Source of the DNA: Mariniphaga sp041686935
GTDB lineage: Bacteria; Bacteroidota; Bacteroidia; Bacteroidales; Prolixibacteraceae
Direction of reading: 5' to 3'
Length of the DNA: 64,000 nucleotides
Assembly (NCBI GenBank): GCA_041686935.1
Contig: JAWLCW010000011.1
Coordinates: 111,185 to 175,184 of the forward strand
Shown here: positions 33,056 through 40,030 of the stretch, piece by piece
How the letters are laid out: each line of letters begins with the position of its first letter
Numbering within the stretch: the first letter of the stretch is position 1
Notes under the pieces: model-generated
The model's input: only the letters and a program-made list of their open reading frames with translations
What the model was told of the DNA's origin: nothing
The model's database searches: none
Made by a program: the position numbers and the translations under genes

Positions 33056-33425
33056 CTTTTTTCACCGGTGCTTTTCCCGAAGGGATCCCAATGGGAAGCC
33101 CGGTGTTTGACGTTCCCAGCATCTTTTGCGGCTTTAGCATTTAATTCCTTTAATGGCTGAAGCCCTTTTGTTTTTGTCTGCCTCTGTTCACCGGGCTAAA
33201 CAGGCTGTGTGAAATTTGCAACAAAAACAACTATCTTTTGCACCGGGTTTCAACCCGGTGTTTTTAGTGAAGAATAAAATCCGGCTTTAGCCATTAACAT
33301 CCAGCATTTTAACGGCTAAAGCCGCAACTTGTTTATATGCTTATGACACACCGGGCTGAAGCCACGGTGCAAAAAAATCCCATTTTCACACAGTCTGTAA
33401 AGCCTCGGTGTAAAAAATCTATTTT
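33056..33425. repeat. Cluster of GC-rich hairpin repeats (CACCGGGCT / GGCTTTAGCC families)
   Basis: The gap between the sirtuin gene and mnmE has no gene but holds at least five related palindromes. CACCGG...CCGGTG spans about 33064-33106. CACCGGGTT-TC-AACCCGGTG is perfect at 33241-33260 and is followed by five T. CGGCTTTAGCC (33282-33292) pairs with GGCTAAAGCCG (33314-33324). CACCGGGCTGAAGCCACGGTG lies at 33350-33369. A partial unit occurs near 33190. They look like a dispersed intergenic repeat family. Confidence 0.7.
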
Positions 33426-33616
33426 TCCGAGGGCGCTTAAAAATATAGAATTTTTCGTACACCCAGTTTTTTCTGTGCTAAAACTAATCAAAATAATACC
33501 AATTGCTGACAATTTTGAACTATTTTCAATCTGGTATTATGCCGATATAGAAATACACAATCATTGGGAGCGAACGAACCAATGATTAATGTTTTTCATC
33601 ATCGGTATAAATGGTA

Positions 33617-33624
33617 TATCTTTG
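33617..33624 (+). promoter_or_regulatory. -7 promoter element of mnmE
   Basis: TATCTTTG at 33617-33624 matches TAnnTTTG. It lies 17 bp before ATG 33642 and so rules out the in-frame upstream ATG at 33564 as the start. Confidence 0.6.
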
Positions 33625-33641
33625 CAAAAAAGATACGGAAT

Positions 33642-35039
33642 ATGCTCGATCAGTCCACCATCTGCGCCATATCAACCTCGCCAGGAAGCGGCGCCATTGC
33701 GGTAATCCGGCTCTCTGGAAGCGAGGCCATTTCCATTGCAGGAAAAATTTTCAAAAGTCCGGACAAAACGAAAAAACTGGAAAACCAGCCGGCAAACACA
33801 CTGCACTTCGGACAGATAGTTTTCAACAACGAAGTGATTGACGAAGTGGTGGTTGCACTGTTCCGTGAGCCACATTCCTTTACCGGGGAAGATATTGTGG
33901 AAATTTCTTGTCACGGTTCGGTGTATGTTCAGCAAAAGCTTTTGGAAATTCTGGTGGAAAACGGCGCCCGGCTTGCCCGCCCCGGTGAATTTACACAGCG
34001 CGCTTTTTTAAACGGAAAAATGGACTTGTCGCAGGCCGAAGCGGTGGCCGATGTGATTGCATCTTCGAGTGCAGCGGCGCACAAACTGGCGCTGAACCAG
34101 ATGCGCGGCGGTTTTTCCAAAGAAATTAACGACCTGCGCGACCAGTTGCTGCATTTTACAGCTATGGTAGAACTGGAACTCGATTTTGCCGAAGAAGAAG
34201 TGGAATTTGCCGACCGCACCGAATTGCGCAAACTGGCCGAAAAAGTAGAGCAACTGCTGCGAAAACTGAAAAATTCGTTTCAACTGGGGAATGTTATAAA
34301 AAACGGCATCCCCGTGGCCATTGTGGGTGAAACTAACGTGGGAAAATCCACTTTACTGAATGCACTGCTCAACGAAGATAAAGCCATCGTTTCCGAGATT
34401 CACGGCACCACGCGCGATGTGATTGAAGATGTAGTGAATATTCACGGAACAGCTTTCCGGTTTTTCGACACGGCCGGAATACGCGAAACCATTGACCATA
34501 TTGAAACATTGGGAATTGAACGTACTTATCACAAACTAACTGAGGCTACCGTGGTTCTGCTGGTGGTGGATACTCAAAACCCCTACCCTGTTGTGAAAGG
34601 CCGCATCGATAAAATCCGAAAACGAATAACAAACGGACAACAACTGATTATTGTTGCCAATAAAATCGATGCCGGAAAAACGGAAACCATCGAACAACTG
34701 GAGAAACTGGAACTTGGAGAAAATGAAAAGTGTGTATTCATCGTGGCTCGAGAAAGGCAAAACCTCGACAAACTGATTGATCGGATGACCCACGCTGTGA
34801 ATACCGACGTGCTGAATCAGGAAGATGTGATTGTTTCCAACGCCCGGCATTACGAAATCCTGAAAAACGCCCATGCCGCCATCGAGCGCGTTTTAACCGG
34901 CCTCGACACCGGCATTACCGGCGATTTCCTGGCGCAGGACATCCGTGAATGTTTGCACTATCTGGGTGAAATAACCGGCGAAATCACCACTCACGAAGTA
35001 CTGGGACATATTTTTAAGAATTTTTGTATCGGAAAGTAA
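33642..35039 (+). CDS. mnmE: tRNA uridine-5-carboxymethylaminomethyl synthesis GTPase MnmE
   Basis: With ATG 33642 the protein has 465 residues, the usual length. The N-terminal folate-binding domain (about 1-120; CAISTSPGSGAIAVIRLSG) and helical domain frame a G domain inserted at about 220-380: GETNVGKSTLLNAL (G1), GTTRDVIED (G2), DTAGIR (G3) and ANKID (G4). The C terminus is FCIGK, whose Cys is conserved and essential in the family. MnmE with MnmG modifies the wobble uridine of several tRNAs. The promoter position fixes the start. Confidence 0.95.
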   Translation: MLDQSTICAISTSPGSGAIAVIRLSGSEAISIAGKIFKSPDKTKKLENQPANTLHFGQIVFNNEVIDEVVVALFREPHSFTGEDIVEISCHGSVYVQQKLLEILVENGARLARPGEFTQRAFLNGKMDLSQAEAVADVIASSSAAAHKLALNQMRGGFSKEINDLRDQLLHFTAMVELELDFAEEEVEFADRTELRKLAEKVEQLLRKLKNSFQLGNVIKNGIPVAIVGETNVGKSTLLNALLNEDKAIVSEIHGTTRDVIEDVVNIHGTAFRFFDTAGIRETIDHIETLGIERTYHKLTEATVVLLVVDTQNPYPVVKGRIDKIRKRITNGQQLIIVANKIDAGKTETIEQLEKLELGENEKCVFIVARERQNLDKLIDRMTHAVNTDVLNQEDVIVSNARHYEILKNAHAAIERVLTGLDTGITGDFLAQDIRECLHYLGEITGEITTHEVLGHIFKNFCIGK

Positions 35040-35427
35040 TTGGCATTGAATATTAATCACTTACTGCATTAAGGTACAAATAGGATACAATAGCAGTTGA
35101 ATTTTAGGAAAATGCAGCCCAAGTAAATGAATATTAAGGTTGATTATACTTCCACGTAACTTACTCCTCTTCGGCTTCTTTCTCTTGAAATCGAGCAATA
35201 AATTTATCTGAAATATTTACAACTAAATATTCAAAATATGGCAAACCTTGGGAATCTTTAGTATGTCGGCAAATAAAACTCAGGCTTGAAAAGTCGCTCC
35301 CGCTGTTAAATGAGTTGAGCAAATAGATTGTTGATTTATTATGACCTGTTTGGTAGAGGGAATACAAACAAATTATGTAACTTTGATAGAATAAAAAAAT
35401 TTAGAAAACCAGTAAATTCAATTAATT
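35040..35427. other. Intergenic stretch with a doubtful small frame
   Basis: A 388-bp gap. A 68-codon minus-strand frame (35161-35367, starting MYSLYQTGHNKS) has no recognisable motif, no good ribosome site and ends in an acidic tail; I do not count it as a gene. TAACTTTG at 35378-35385 fits a -7 element for the following lipoprotein gene, 42 bp before its ATG. Confidence 0.4.
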
Positions 35428-36321
35428 ATGAAACATTTAGTTAAAATATTAATTGTATTGCAGGTATTTTTCATTTCCTGCAACAAGGAAGATGATATCA
35501 TTGATTTGAAGAAAGATGATATCATTGAAAAGAAGGATCCAGGTTATTTTGTTTTAACTGTACTTAAAAATTCAGTAAAAAGTGCATACAGCGAATCTCA
35601 GTTAAAATCGGCACAGTCTGATTTTGATTTGGGAGATTTAAAAGCAAGTATGACTCATTCGTTCATTTTAGTTAACGGAGGCGATCAACCTATTTTTGAC
35701 ATCGTTTTAAATTCTGATAATCCGGCCTTTACAATATCACCTAATGCAATTTCATTATTGGAAGGCAATGCCCGGTTTGACAATACATCCGGTAGTGGAT
35801 TTATTCCGCTTATTTCTTTAGGAATTATACATGGAACTCATATTAATGGATTCGGTTTTACCGACTTGTTGCCAAAGGGTATAAATACTTCACTATTGAC
35901 AATTACCGGTAAAACGATAGATGGAAATGATACAATTGAAATAAGTTCTGACTTTGAATTTAAAGTGAATGCAAGATTGATGGATATAAAATTATATGTC
36001 AACAATTCTGAAGTTGATATAACGAGAAACTACCTATGGACGTCTTCCACACTTGGAGGGATAGGCTTTGTGAGAACTTATGAAATAAACGCAAATAGTC
36101 TTGAAATCGAAAATACAGGGAATGTTGATATTAATTTGACCTATGGCAGTAATAATGAAATATTGGAGCCAAATGAGAAAAAACAAATCGAACTTTTTCA
36201 TGGTATAGTTTTTAGTTTAGATGGAAATGGCACCATAACAGATAATAAAAGAATTCAGCTCGGTAATGATGGTATAGGATATTTCAGAATTAGCACCAAG
36301 GTATGGCATCCGGGCGACTGA
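35428..36321 (+). CDS. Putative surface lipoprotein of unknown function
   Basis: A 297-residue protein with a lipobox (FFISC, Cys19) followed by a short acidic repeat (NKEDDIIDLKKDDIIEKKD) of the kind that can direct Bacteroidota lipoproteins to the cell surface. The rest is predicted all-beta with alternating Asn/Ser/Gly-rich strands (about 45-297), reminiscent of Ig-like or adhesin-type folds, but no family is recognised. It is AT-rich compared with mnmE. It is followed by a strong palindromic terminator and stands alone. Confidence 0.7.
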   Translation: MKHLVKILIVLQVFFISCNKEDDIIDLKKDDIIEKKDPGYFVLTVLKNSVKSAYSESQLKSAQSDFDLGDLKASMTHSFILVNGGDQPIFDIVLNSDNPAFTISPNAISLLEGNARFDNTSGSGFIPLISLGIIHGTHINGFGFTDLLPKGINTSLLTITGKTIDGNDTIEISSDFEFKVNARLMDIKLYVNNSEVDITRNYLWTSSTLGGIGFVRTYEINANSLEIENTGNVDINLTYGSNNEILEPNEKKQIELFHGIVFSLDGNGTITDNKRIQLGNDGIGYFRISTKVWHPGD

Positions 36322-36386
36322 GCAACCCGGCGACTGGGCGAAAATGTCTGAACCTGGATTATGCTTATTAAATGTTCCAGATGAGA

Positions 36387-36424
36387 AAAAAGTAACGTTT
36401 CTACCGGTAGAAACGTTACTTTTT
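36387..36424. terminator. 38-nt perfect palindrome, likely bidirectional terminator
   Basis: Two 19-nt arms meet without a spacer between 36405 and 36406 (centre CTACCGGTAG) and end in A5 and T5 runs. It lies 65 bp after the lipoprotein stop. Confidence 0.75.
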
Positions 36425-36527
36425 ATCACCTAAGCATCTCAAAATCAATATTTTTTACTTTATGTATTTTGAAATAACTTATTCTTTCCGGTTTTAAATT
36501 TTTCACATTGCAACATTATTAAGTTTT

Positions 36528-36856
36528 AGAGACTGTTTTGAAATCATACTTAAAATTTGTTAAGCTTGAGTTCTTTAAATACTGGTTCAGCAGATTTCCT
36601 GTCATGTATTCCATTCATTATCTCTCGCTGTTTGTGCCTTCGTTTTCTTCCGTTTTCTAATAAATCTTTTATAACTAGCCACTGGTTATCGGTTAAATCA
36701 CTCAGGTATGTTTTCTTATTACAATGTTTTGTTGTTATTATAGTGCAAAGAAAACACTTGCCAGTGTATTTATCTGATAAACATTTGATTAGTGTTCAAC
36801 ATGTGCCTGTTAATTGGCCCATAAACTTTTTATTTTTAAATTTCAAAACAGTCCCT
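36528..36856 (-). mobile_element. Internally deleted IS5-type element (MITE-like remnant)
   Basis: Terminal inverted repeats of 17 nt (16 identical; core GACTGTTTTGAAAT) lie at 36528-36544 and 36840-36856. Between them the minus strand encodes about 50 codons that begin like an IS5-family transposase (TYLSDLTDNQWLVIKDLL then ENGRKRRHKQREIMNGI) and then run into HDRKSAEPVFKELKLNKF and a stop. The middle and C-terminal part of the transposase, with the catalytic residues, is missing. No clear target duplication was seen. Confidence 0.7.
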
Positions 36857-37019
36857 GAATAACCGATCATATTTCCACTGGCAGGTCAGATTCAATCTTT
36901 GATGTAATGGATTTTTTGTAATAATGGGTGAACTGAATTCTCATTGGTATAACCTTAGCAGAATTTTCAGATCATTGTATCTAAACCGGTAAAACTTCGT
37001 ATAGAGTAAAAAAAATCAA

Positions 37020-37547
37020 ATGATCCAGCCTGAATTTTCAAAATTATGGTATGTTGTATATACCCGTTCCCGTTCAGAGAAAAAAGTACATGCCGGGTTA
37101 ACCGCAAATCACATTGAAAGTTTTCTTCCGCTTCAAAAACAACTCCGCCAATGGAATGATCGCAAGCGATGGGTGGAAGTTCCGCTGATAACCGGTTATT
37201 GTTTTGTACACATCTTTAAAAAAGATTACCTCAAGGTACTGCAAACACAAAATGTGTTGTCGTTTGTAATGTTTGAACAAAAACCGGCCGTTGTTCCCGA
37301 CCGTGAAATTGAATCCCTGAAACAGATGCTCCGGCAAACCGATTTTGAAGTAACCGTATCCTTTGGCAGTTACCAGCGTGGAGAAAAAGTGGAAATAATA
37401 GAATCGCCTCTTATGGGATTGCAGGGTGAGCTGATAAGAGCAAATGGAAAACAACGTTTTCTTTTACGGCTGAACAGCATCAATACCGTATTTTTTGCCG
37501 ATGTTCCGGCTGAGTTCCTTACAGCCATCCCGACTGCCGTTTTCTAA
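37020..37547 (+). CDS. UpxY-family transcription antiterminator (NusG-like)
   Basis: A 175-residue NusG paralogue. The N-terminal NGN domain (WYVVYTRSRSEKKVHAGL, then IESFLPLQKQLRQWNDR) and a C-terminal KOW region (YQRGEKVEIIESPLMGLQGEL) are present. In Bacteroides such proteins are the first gene of capsule operons, where they prevent premature termination in the untranslated leader of their own locus. Its position at the head of the polysaccharide genes fits that role. The 163-bp leader after the IS remnant would hold the recognition sequence. Confidence 0.9.
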   Translation: MIQPEFSKLWYVVYTRSRSEKKVHAGLTANHIESFLPLQKQLRQWNDRKRWVEVPLITGYCFVHIFKKDYLKVLQTQNVLSFVMFEQKPAVVPDREIESLKQMLRQTDFEVTVSFGSYQRGEKVEIIESPLMGLQGELIRANGKQRFLLRLNSINTVFFADVPAEFLTAIPTAVF

Positions 37548-37782
37548 CCATTCTGTTAAATACATAGGTTCACCAGAATTTATTTTTTCCAAAAAATTTT
37601 TAGCCATTTGTTGATTAATATTCAAAATTTTATTCGTAAATTTTATCTGTCTTTTTGAGTTAAAAAAGTTACTCATAATTTATCATTTTTACAGCACATA
37701 CCTTATGTACTGAGATAGCGAAGCTTAATTTCAAAATCATCACCAGCGCTTCTTCTGAAATAATTTTAAGCAAAATCTCTCT

Positions 37783-38349
37783 ATGCTCAGCATCATTATT
37801 TCTTCGAAAACCCGGATTAAACTGTTAATAAAGTTTTTCCTTTTTGATGGCAATTATAGTTACTTGCGAAGCATGGAAAAGGAGTTCCATGAATCTTCAA
37901 ATTCCATTCGTGTTGAATTAAACAGGTTCCTAAGTGCCGGACTTCTTTTATCGGAATACAAAGGAAAGAAAAGGTATTACCACGCAAATCAGAAGCATCC
38001 GCTTTACAAGGATTTAAAAAGCATAGTGCGAACAACACTGGGGATAAACTATCTTATCGACAATTGCATTTGCAAAGTTGGTAATCTGCAGTATGCATAC
38101 ATCACCGGGAACCTGGCTGAAGGCATCAATTCCGATTTTATTGAACTGGCCCTGGTTGGTTCCGGATTGGATAACGAATGCATTGACAGGCTTATAAAAA
38201 AAGTACAGAAACTTTTAGACCGTAAAATCATGTACCTTACCTTTACTCAGGACCAGATGGAATACTTTTTTAAAGACAAACCACACCTGCTTATCTGGAG
38301 GGCGGACAAAAAGAAAACCGGGAAACATATTCGTCCGGGAACCGGATAG
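37783..38349 (+). CDS. Winged-helix (ArsR-like) protein of capsule loci
   Basis: A 188-residue protein. The N-terminal part (about 8-75: SSKTRIKLLIKFFLF, then NSIRVELNRFLSAGLLLSEYKGKKRYYHA) is a winged helix; the C-terminal part (about 90-170) resembles a degenerate nucleotidyltransferase fold (YITGNLAEGINSDFIELALVG). In Bacteroidota this type of gene commonly sits between UpxY and the sugar-epimerase gene of a capsule locus and may regulate it. A partial second copy of its last about 20 codons lies at 39814-39876, past the toxin-antitoxin insert. Confidence 0.75.
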   Translation: MLSIIISSKTRIKLLIKFFLFDGNYSYLRSMEKEFHESSNSIRVELNRFLSAGLLLSEYKGKKRYYHANQKHPLYKDLKSIVRTTLGINYLIDNCICKVGNLQYAYITGNLAEGINSDFIELALVGSGLDNECIDRLIKKVQKLLDRKIMYLTFTQDQMEYFFKDKPHLLIWRADKKKTGKHIRPGTG

Positions 38350-38505
38350 CAAACAGAATAAAACCCTTTTTTAATGTTTCAACCGAAAAAAACAAATCAA
38401 CAATCAAAAACCAAACTTGAAAATTTTAGTGACCGGCTCTGCCGGATTCATTGGCTTTCATCTTGCAAGAAAACTCATTAAACGTGGCGACAGCGTTGTG
38501 GGTAG
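38286..38505 (+). repeat. Direct repeat, copy 1 (winged-helix gene end plus epimerase start)
   Basis: About 215 nt from CCTGCTTATCTGGAG onward match 39814-40030 at roughly 80-85% by eye. The match covers the last 20 codons of the winged-helix gene, the intergenic leader and the first about 30 codons of the epimerase gene. The two copies are 1528 bp apart. Confidence 0.75.
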
Positions 38506-38580
38506 GGGAACTTTTAACTCTGAACTGTCTTTGAATTCTATTCTTGCATCTTGTGTCTATTCGTCTTGTGTCTCTAGTTA
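38417..38580 (+). pseudogene. Truncated NAD-dependent sugar epimerase (N-terminal stub)
   Basis: From TTG 38417 the frame encodes KILVTGSAGFIGFHLARKL, the Rossmann NAD-binding start of the epimerase found intact at 39946. Similarity ends after GDSVVG (about 38506). The frame then runs through unrelated sequence (ending SSCVSS) to a stop at about 38580. The tail resembles the CTTGTGTCT repeat family seen at the right end of the window. Confidence 0.75.
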
Positions 38581-38714
38581 AAATAACAAAATAAGAAATA
38601 AGGAATAACAAACATGCAGTACCAGTAAACAATGACCAGCTCTGAACTCTTGCCAAAAGCATCCATTAGGGGAACTCTGCCATCAAACAACACCAAATTT
38701 ACGCATAAAGTATT

Positions 38715-38722
38715 TATATTTG
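38715..38722 (+). promoter_or_regulatory. -7 promoter element of the second toxin-antitoxin pair
   Basis: TATATTTG at 38715-38722 matches TAnnTTTG and lies 15 bp before the ATG at 38738, so the inserted pair carries its own promoter. Confidence 0.5.
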
Positions 38723-38737
38723 TTTTAAAATATACAA

Positions 38738-39043
38738 ATGGAAGCATCAGAACGCAATACAATACTGAATCAAATCCTTTGGGATTATAATATTTCTGCT
38801 GAAGATATCGATGCTGTATTACGCGGAGAAATGAAACAGGCAGGGCATTATAATCAGGATATGATTTTTTTGAAAATACTGGAATCATACTCCTGGTTCA
38901 CTATCCTCCAATTATTTAGCCCAAACCAAATAAAATATTTATTAACCAATCAGGTTATCAGTAAGCTCAGATCACCATCATTACGCCGGAAATATGAATT
39001 CGTCCAAAAAAGATTACAACAAATTATACCTGTTGCAGGATAA
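38738..39043 (+). CDS. Small partner (putative antitoxin) of the AbiEii-type toxin
   Basis: A 101-residue, mainly helical protein that I do not recognise as AbiEi. It is too short for that family and has no obvious winged helix. It overlaps the downstream nucleotidyltransferase gene by 50 nt and is preceded by its own promoter, an arrangement typical of toxin-antitoxin operons. I infer an antitoxin role only from position. The stretch KILESYSWFTILQLFSPNQIKYLL is the most hydrophobic part; the C terminus is basic. Confidence 0.65.
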   Translation: MEASERNTILNQILWDYNISAEDIDAVLRGEMKQAGHYNQDMIFLKILESYSWFTILQLFSPNQIKYLLTNQVISKLRSPSLRRKYEFVQKRLQQIIPVAG

Positions 39044-39710
39044 GTTCCTTTCCTGGTGGGTTACACTTGGTCTTCCGTTTTACTTAACCGGAGGTACAGC
39101 GCTTGGTCGCTTTTACCTTAATCATCGGTTCAGCGAAGACCTCGATTTTTTCATCAATGCTAATATTCATTATTTGGATTATATCTCACGACTTAAAAAC
39201 AAGATTACAGCTCATTTTGAAGTAAATATTCAACAATCACTGTTTTCCGACGACTTCACCCGTTTTTTTATTTCGGAAAATGATACCTGGCTCAAAATCG
39301 AGTTGGTTAATGATGTGGATTATTACGTTGGAAAACAGGCGGCTTATAAGTATGGACATATCGATACACCCATAAACATTTTATCAAATAAACTTACAGC
39401 CATTGTCGGTCGTGATGAACCTAAGGATATTTTCGACATCATTCAACTTTCTCTGAACTACTCTTTTAATTGGCCCGATATATTTAGTCATGCCAAGCAA
39501 AAAGCAGTAATTAACGAGTTGGATGTTGAACAGCGTTTAGTTTCATTCCCTGTGGAATGGCTCGAAAATGTGAACTGGTTAACTGCACCAATAAATGTAG
39601 AAAAATCACGCTTTATTTTAAACCAGATTGCCGATGATTTTTTACTTGGCAAAACAAACTCTTTAGGGAAACATCAGCCCCCCATTGAAAATGCAAAGCC
39701 AATCATTTAA
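38994..39710 (+). CDS. AbiEii/AbiGii-type nucleotidyltransferase toxin
   Basis: A 238-residue protein with the full AbiEii motif set. LTGGTALGRFYLNHR is the nucleotidyltransferase GG motif, FSEDLDFFINA provides the D-x-D, LKIELVNDVD the third acidic position, and PINILSNKLTAIVGRDEPKDIFDI the family C-terminal motif with a KD pair. It probably modifies RNA, as known for AbiEii and MenT-type toxins. It overlaps its small partner by 50 nt. The pair sits between two copies of a direct repeat inside the polysaccharide locus, so it is an inserted cassette. Confidence 0.88.
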   Translation: MNSSKKDYNKLYLLQDKFLSWWVTLGLPFYLTGGTALGRFYLNHRFSEDLDFFINANIHYLDYISRLKNKITAHFEVNIQQSLFSDDFTRFFISENDTWLKIELVNDVDYYVGKQAAYKYGHIDTPINILSNKLTAIVGRDEPKDIFDIIQLSLNYSFNWPDIFSHAKQKAVINELDVEQRLVSFPVEWLENVNWLTAPINVEKSRFILNQIADDFLLGKTNSLGKHQPPIENAKPII

Positions 39711-39813
39711 AAACACAATGGGGAACTCATTAAATATTATTACCGGAACAGGAATGACCCATCGCCGGCAAGACGGAATAAATGTGATTTCGTTGGCTTC
39801 GTTGGATAAATAA

Positions 39814-40030
39814 CCTGCTCATCTGGAGCGAAAACCAAAAGAAAACCATTAATCATATCCATCCGGGAACCGGATAGCAACCAGTAGAAAACCCTTTATT
39901 TTATGTTTCAACCGAAAAAAAACAGATCAACAATCAAAACCAAACTTGAAAATTTTAGTGACCGGCACTGCCGGCTTCATTGGCTTTCATCTTGTAAAAA
40001 AACTCCTTGACCGTGGCGACCAGGTAATCG
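39814..40030 (+). repeat. Direct repeat, copy 2
   Basis: The counterpart of 38286-38505. It begins with the last codons of a second winged-helix gene (LLIWSENQKKTINHIHPGTG and stop), the rest of which is absent, and runs into the intact epimerase gene. The differences suggest that the two copies come from different capsule loci. Confidence 0.75.

Noticed and set aside
33056..33425. Possible CRISPR array
   Set aside because: The repeats are palindromes of different types in mixed orientation with irregular spacing, not uniform direct repeats with unique spacers, and no cas gene is present.
33337..33585. 82-codon plus-strand frame before mnmE
   Set aside because: It is built from the hairpin repeats and AT-rich DNA and is followed by the mnmE promoter; it has no gene-like features.
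35161..35367. 68-codon minus-strand frame between mnmE and the lipoprotein gene
   Set aside because: No motif, poor context and an origin in AT-rich non-coding DNA are more likely than a real gene; noted as doubtful only.
37464..37676. 70-codon minus-strand frame after UpxY
   Set aside because: It overlaps the 3' end of UpxY antisense, has no recognisable motif and no promoter or ribosome site that I can see.
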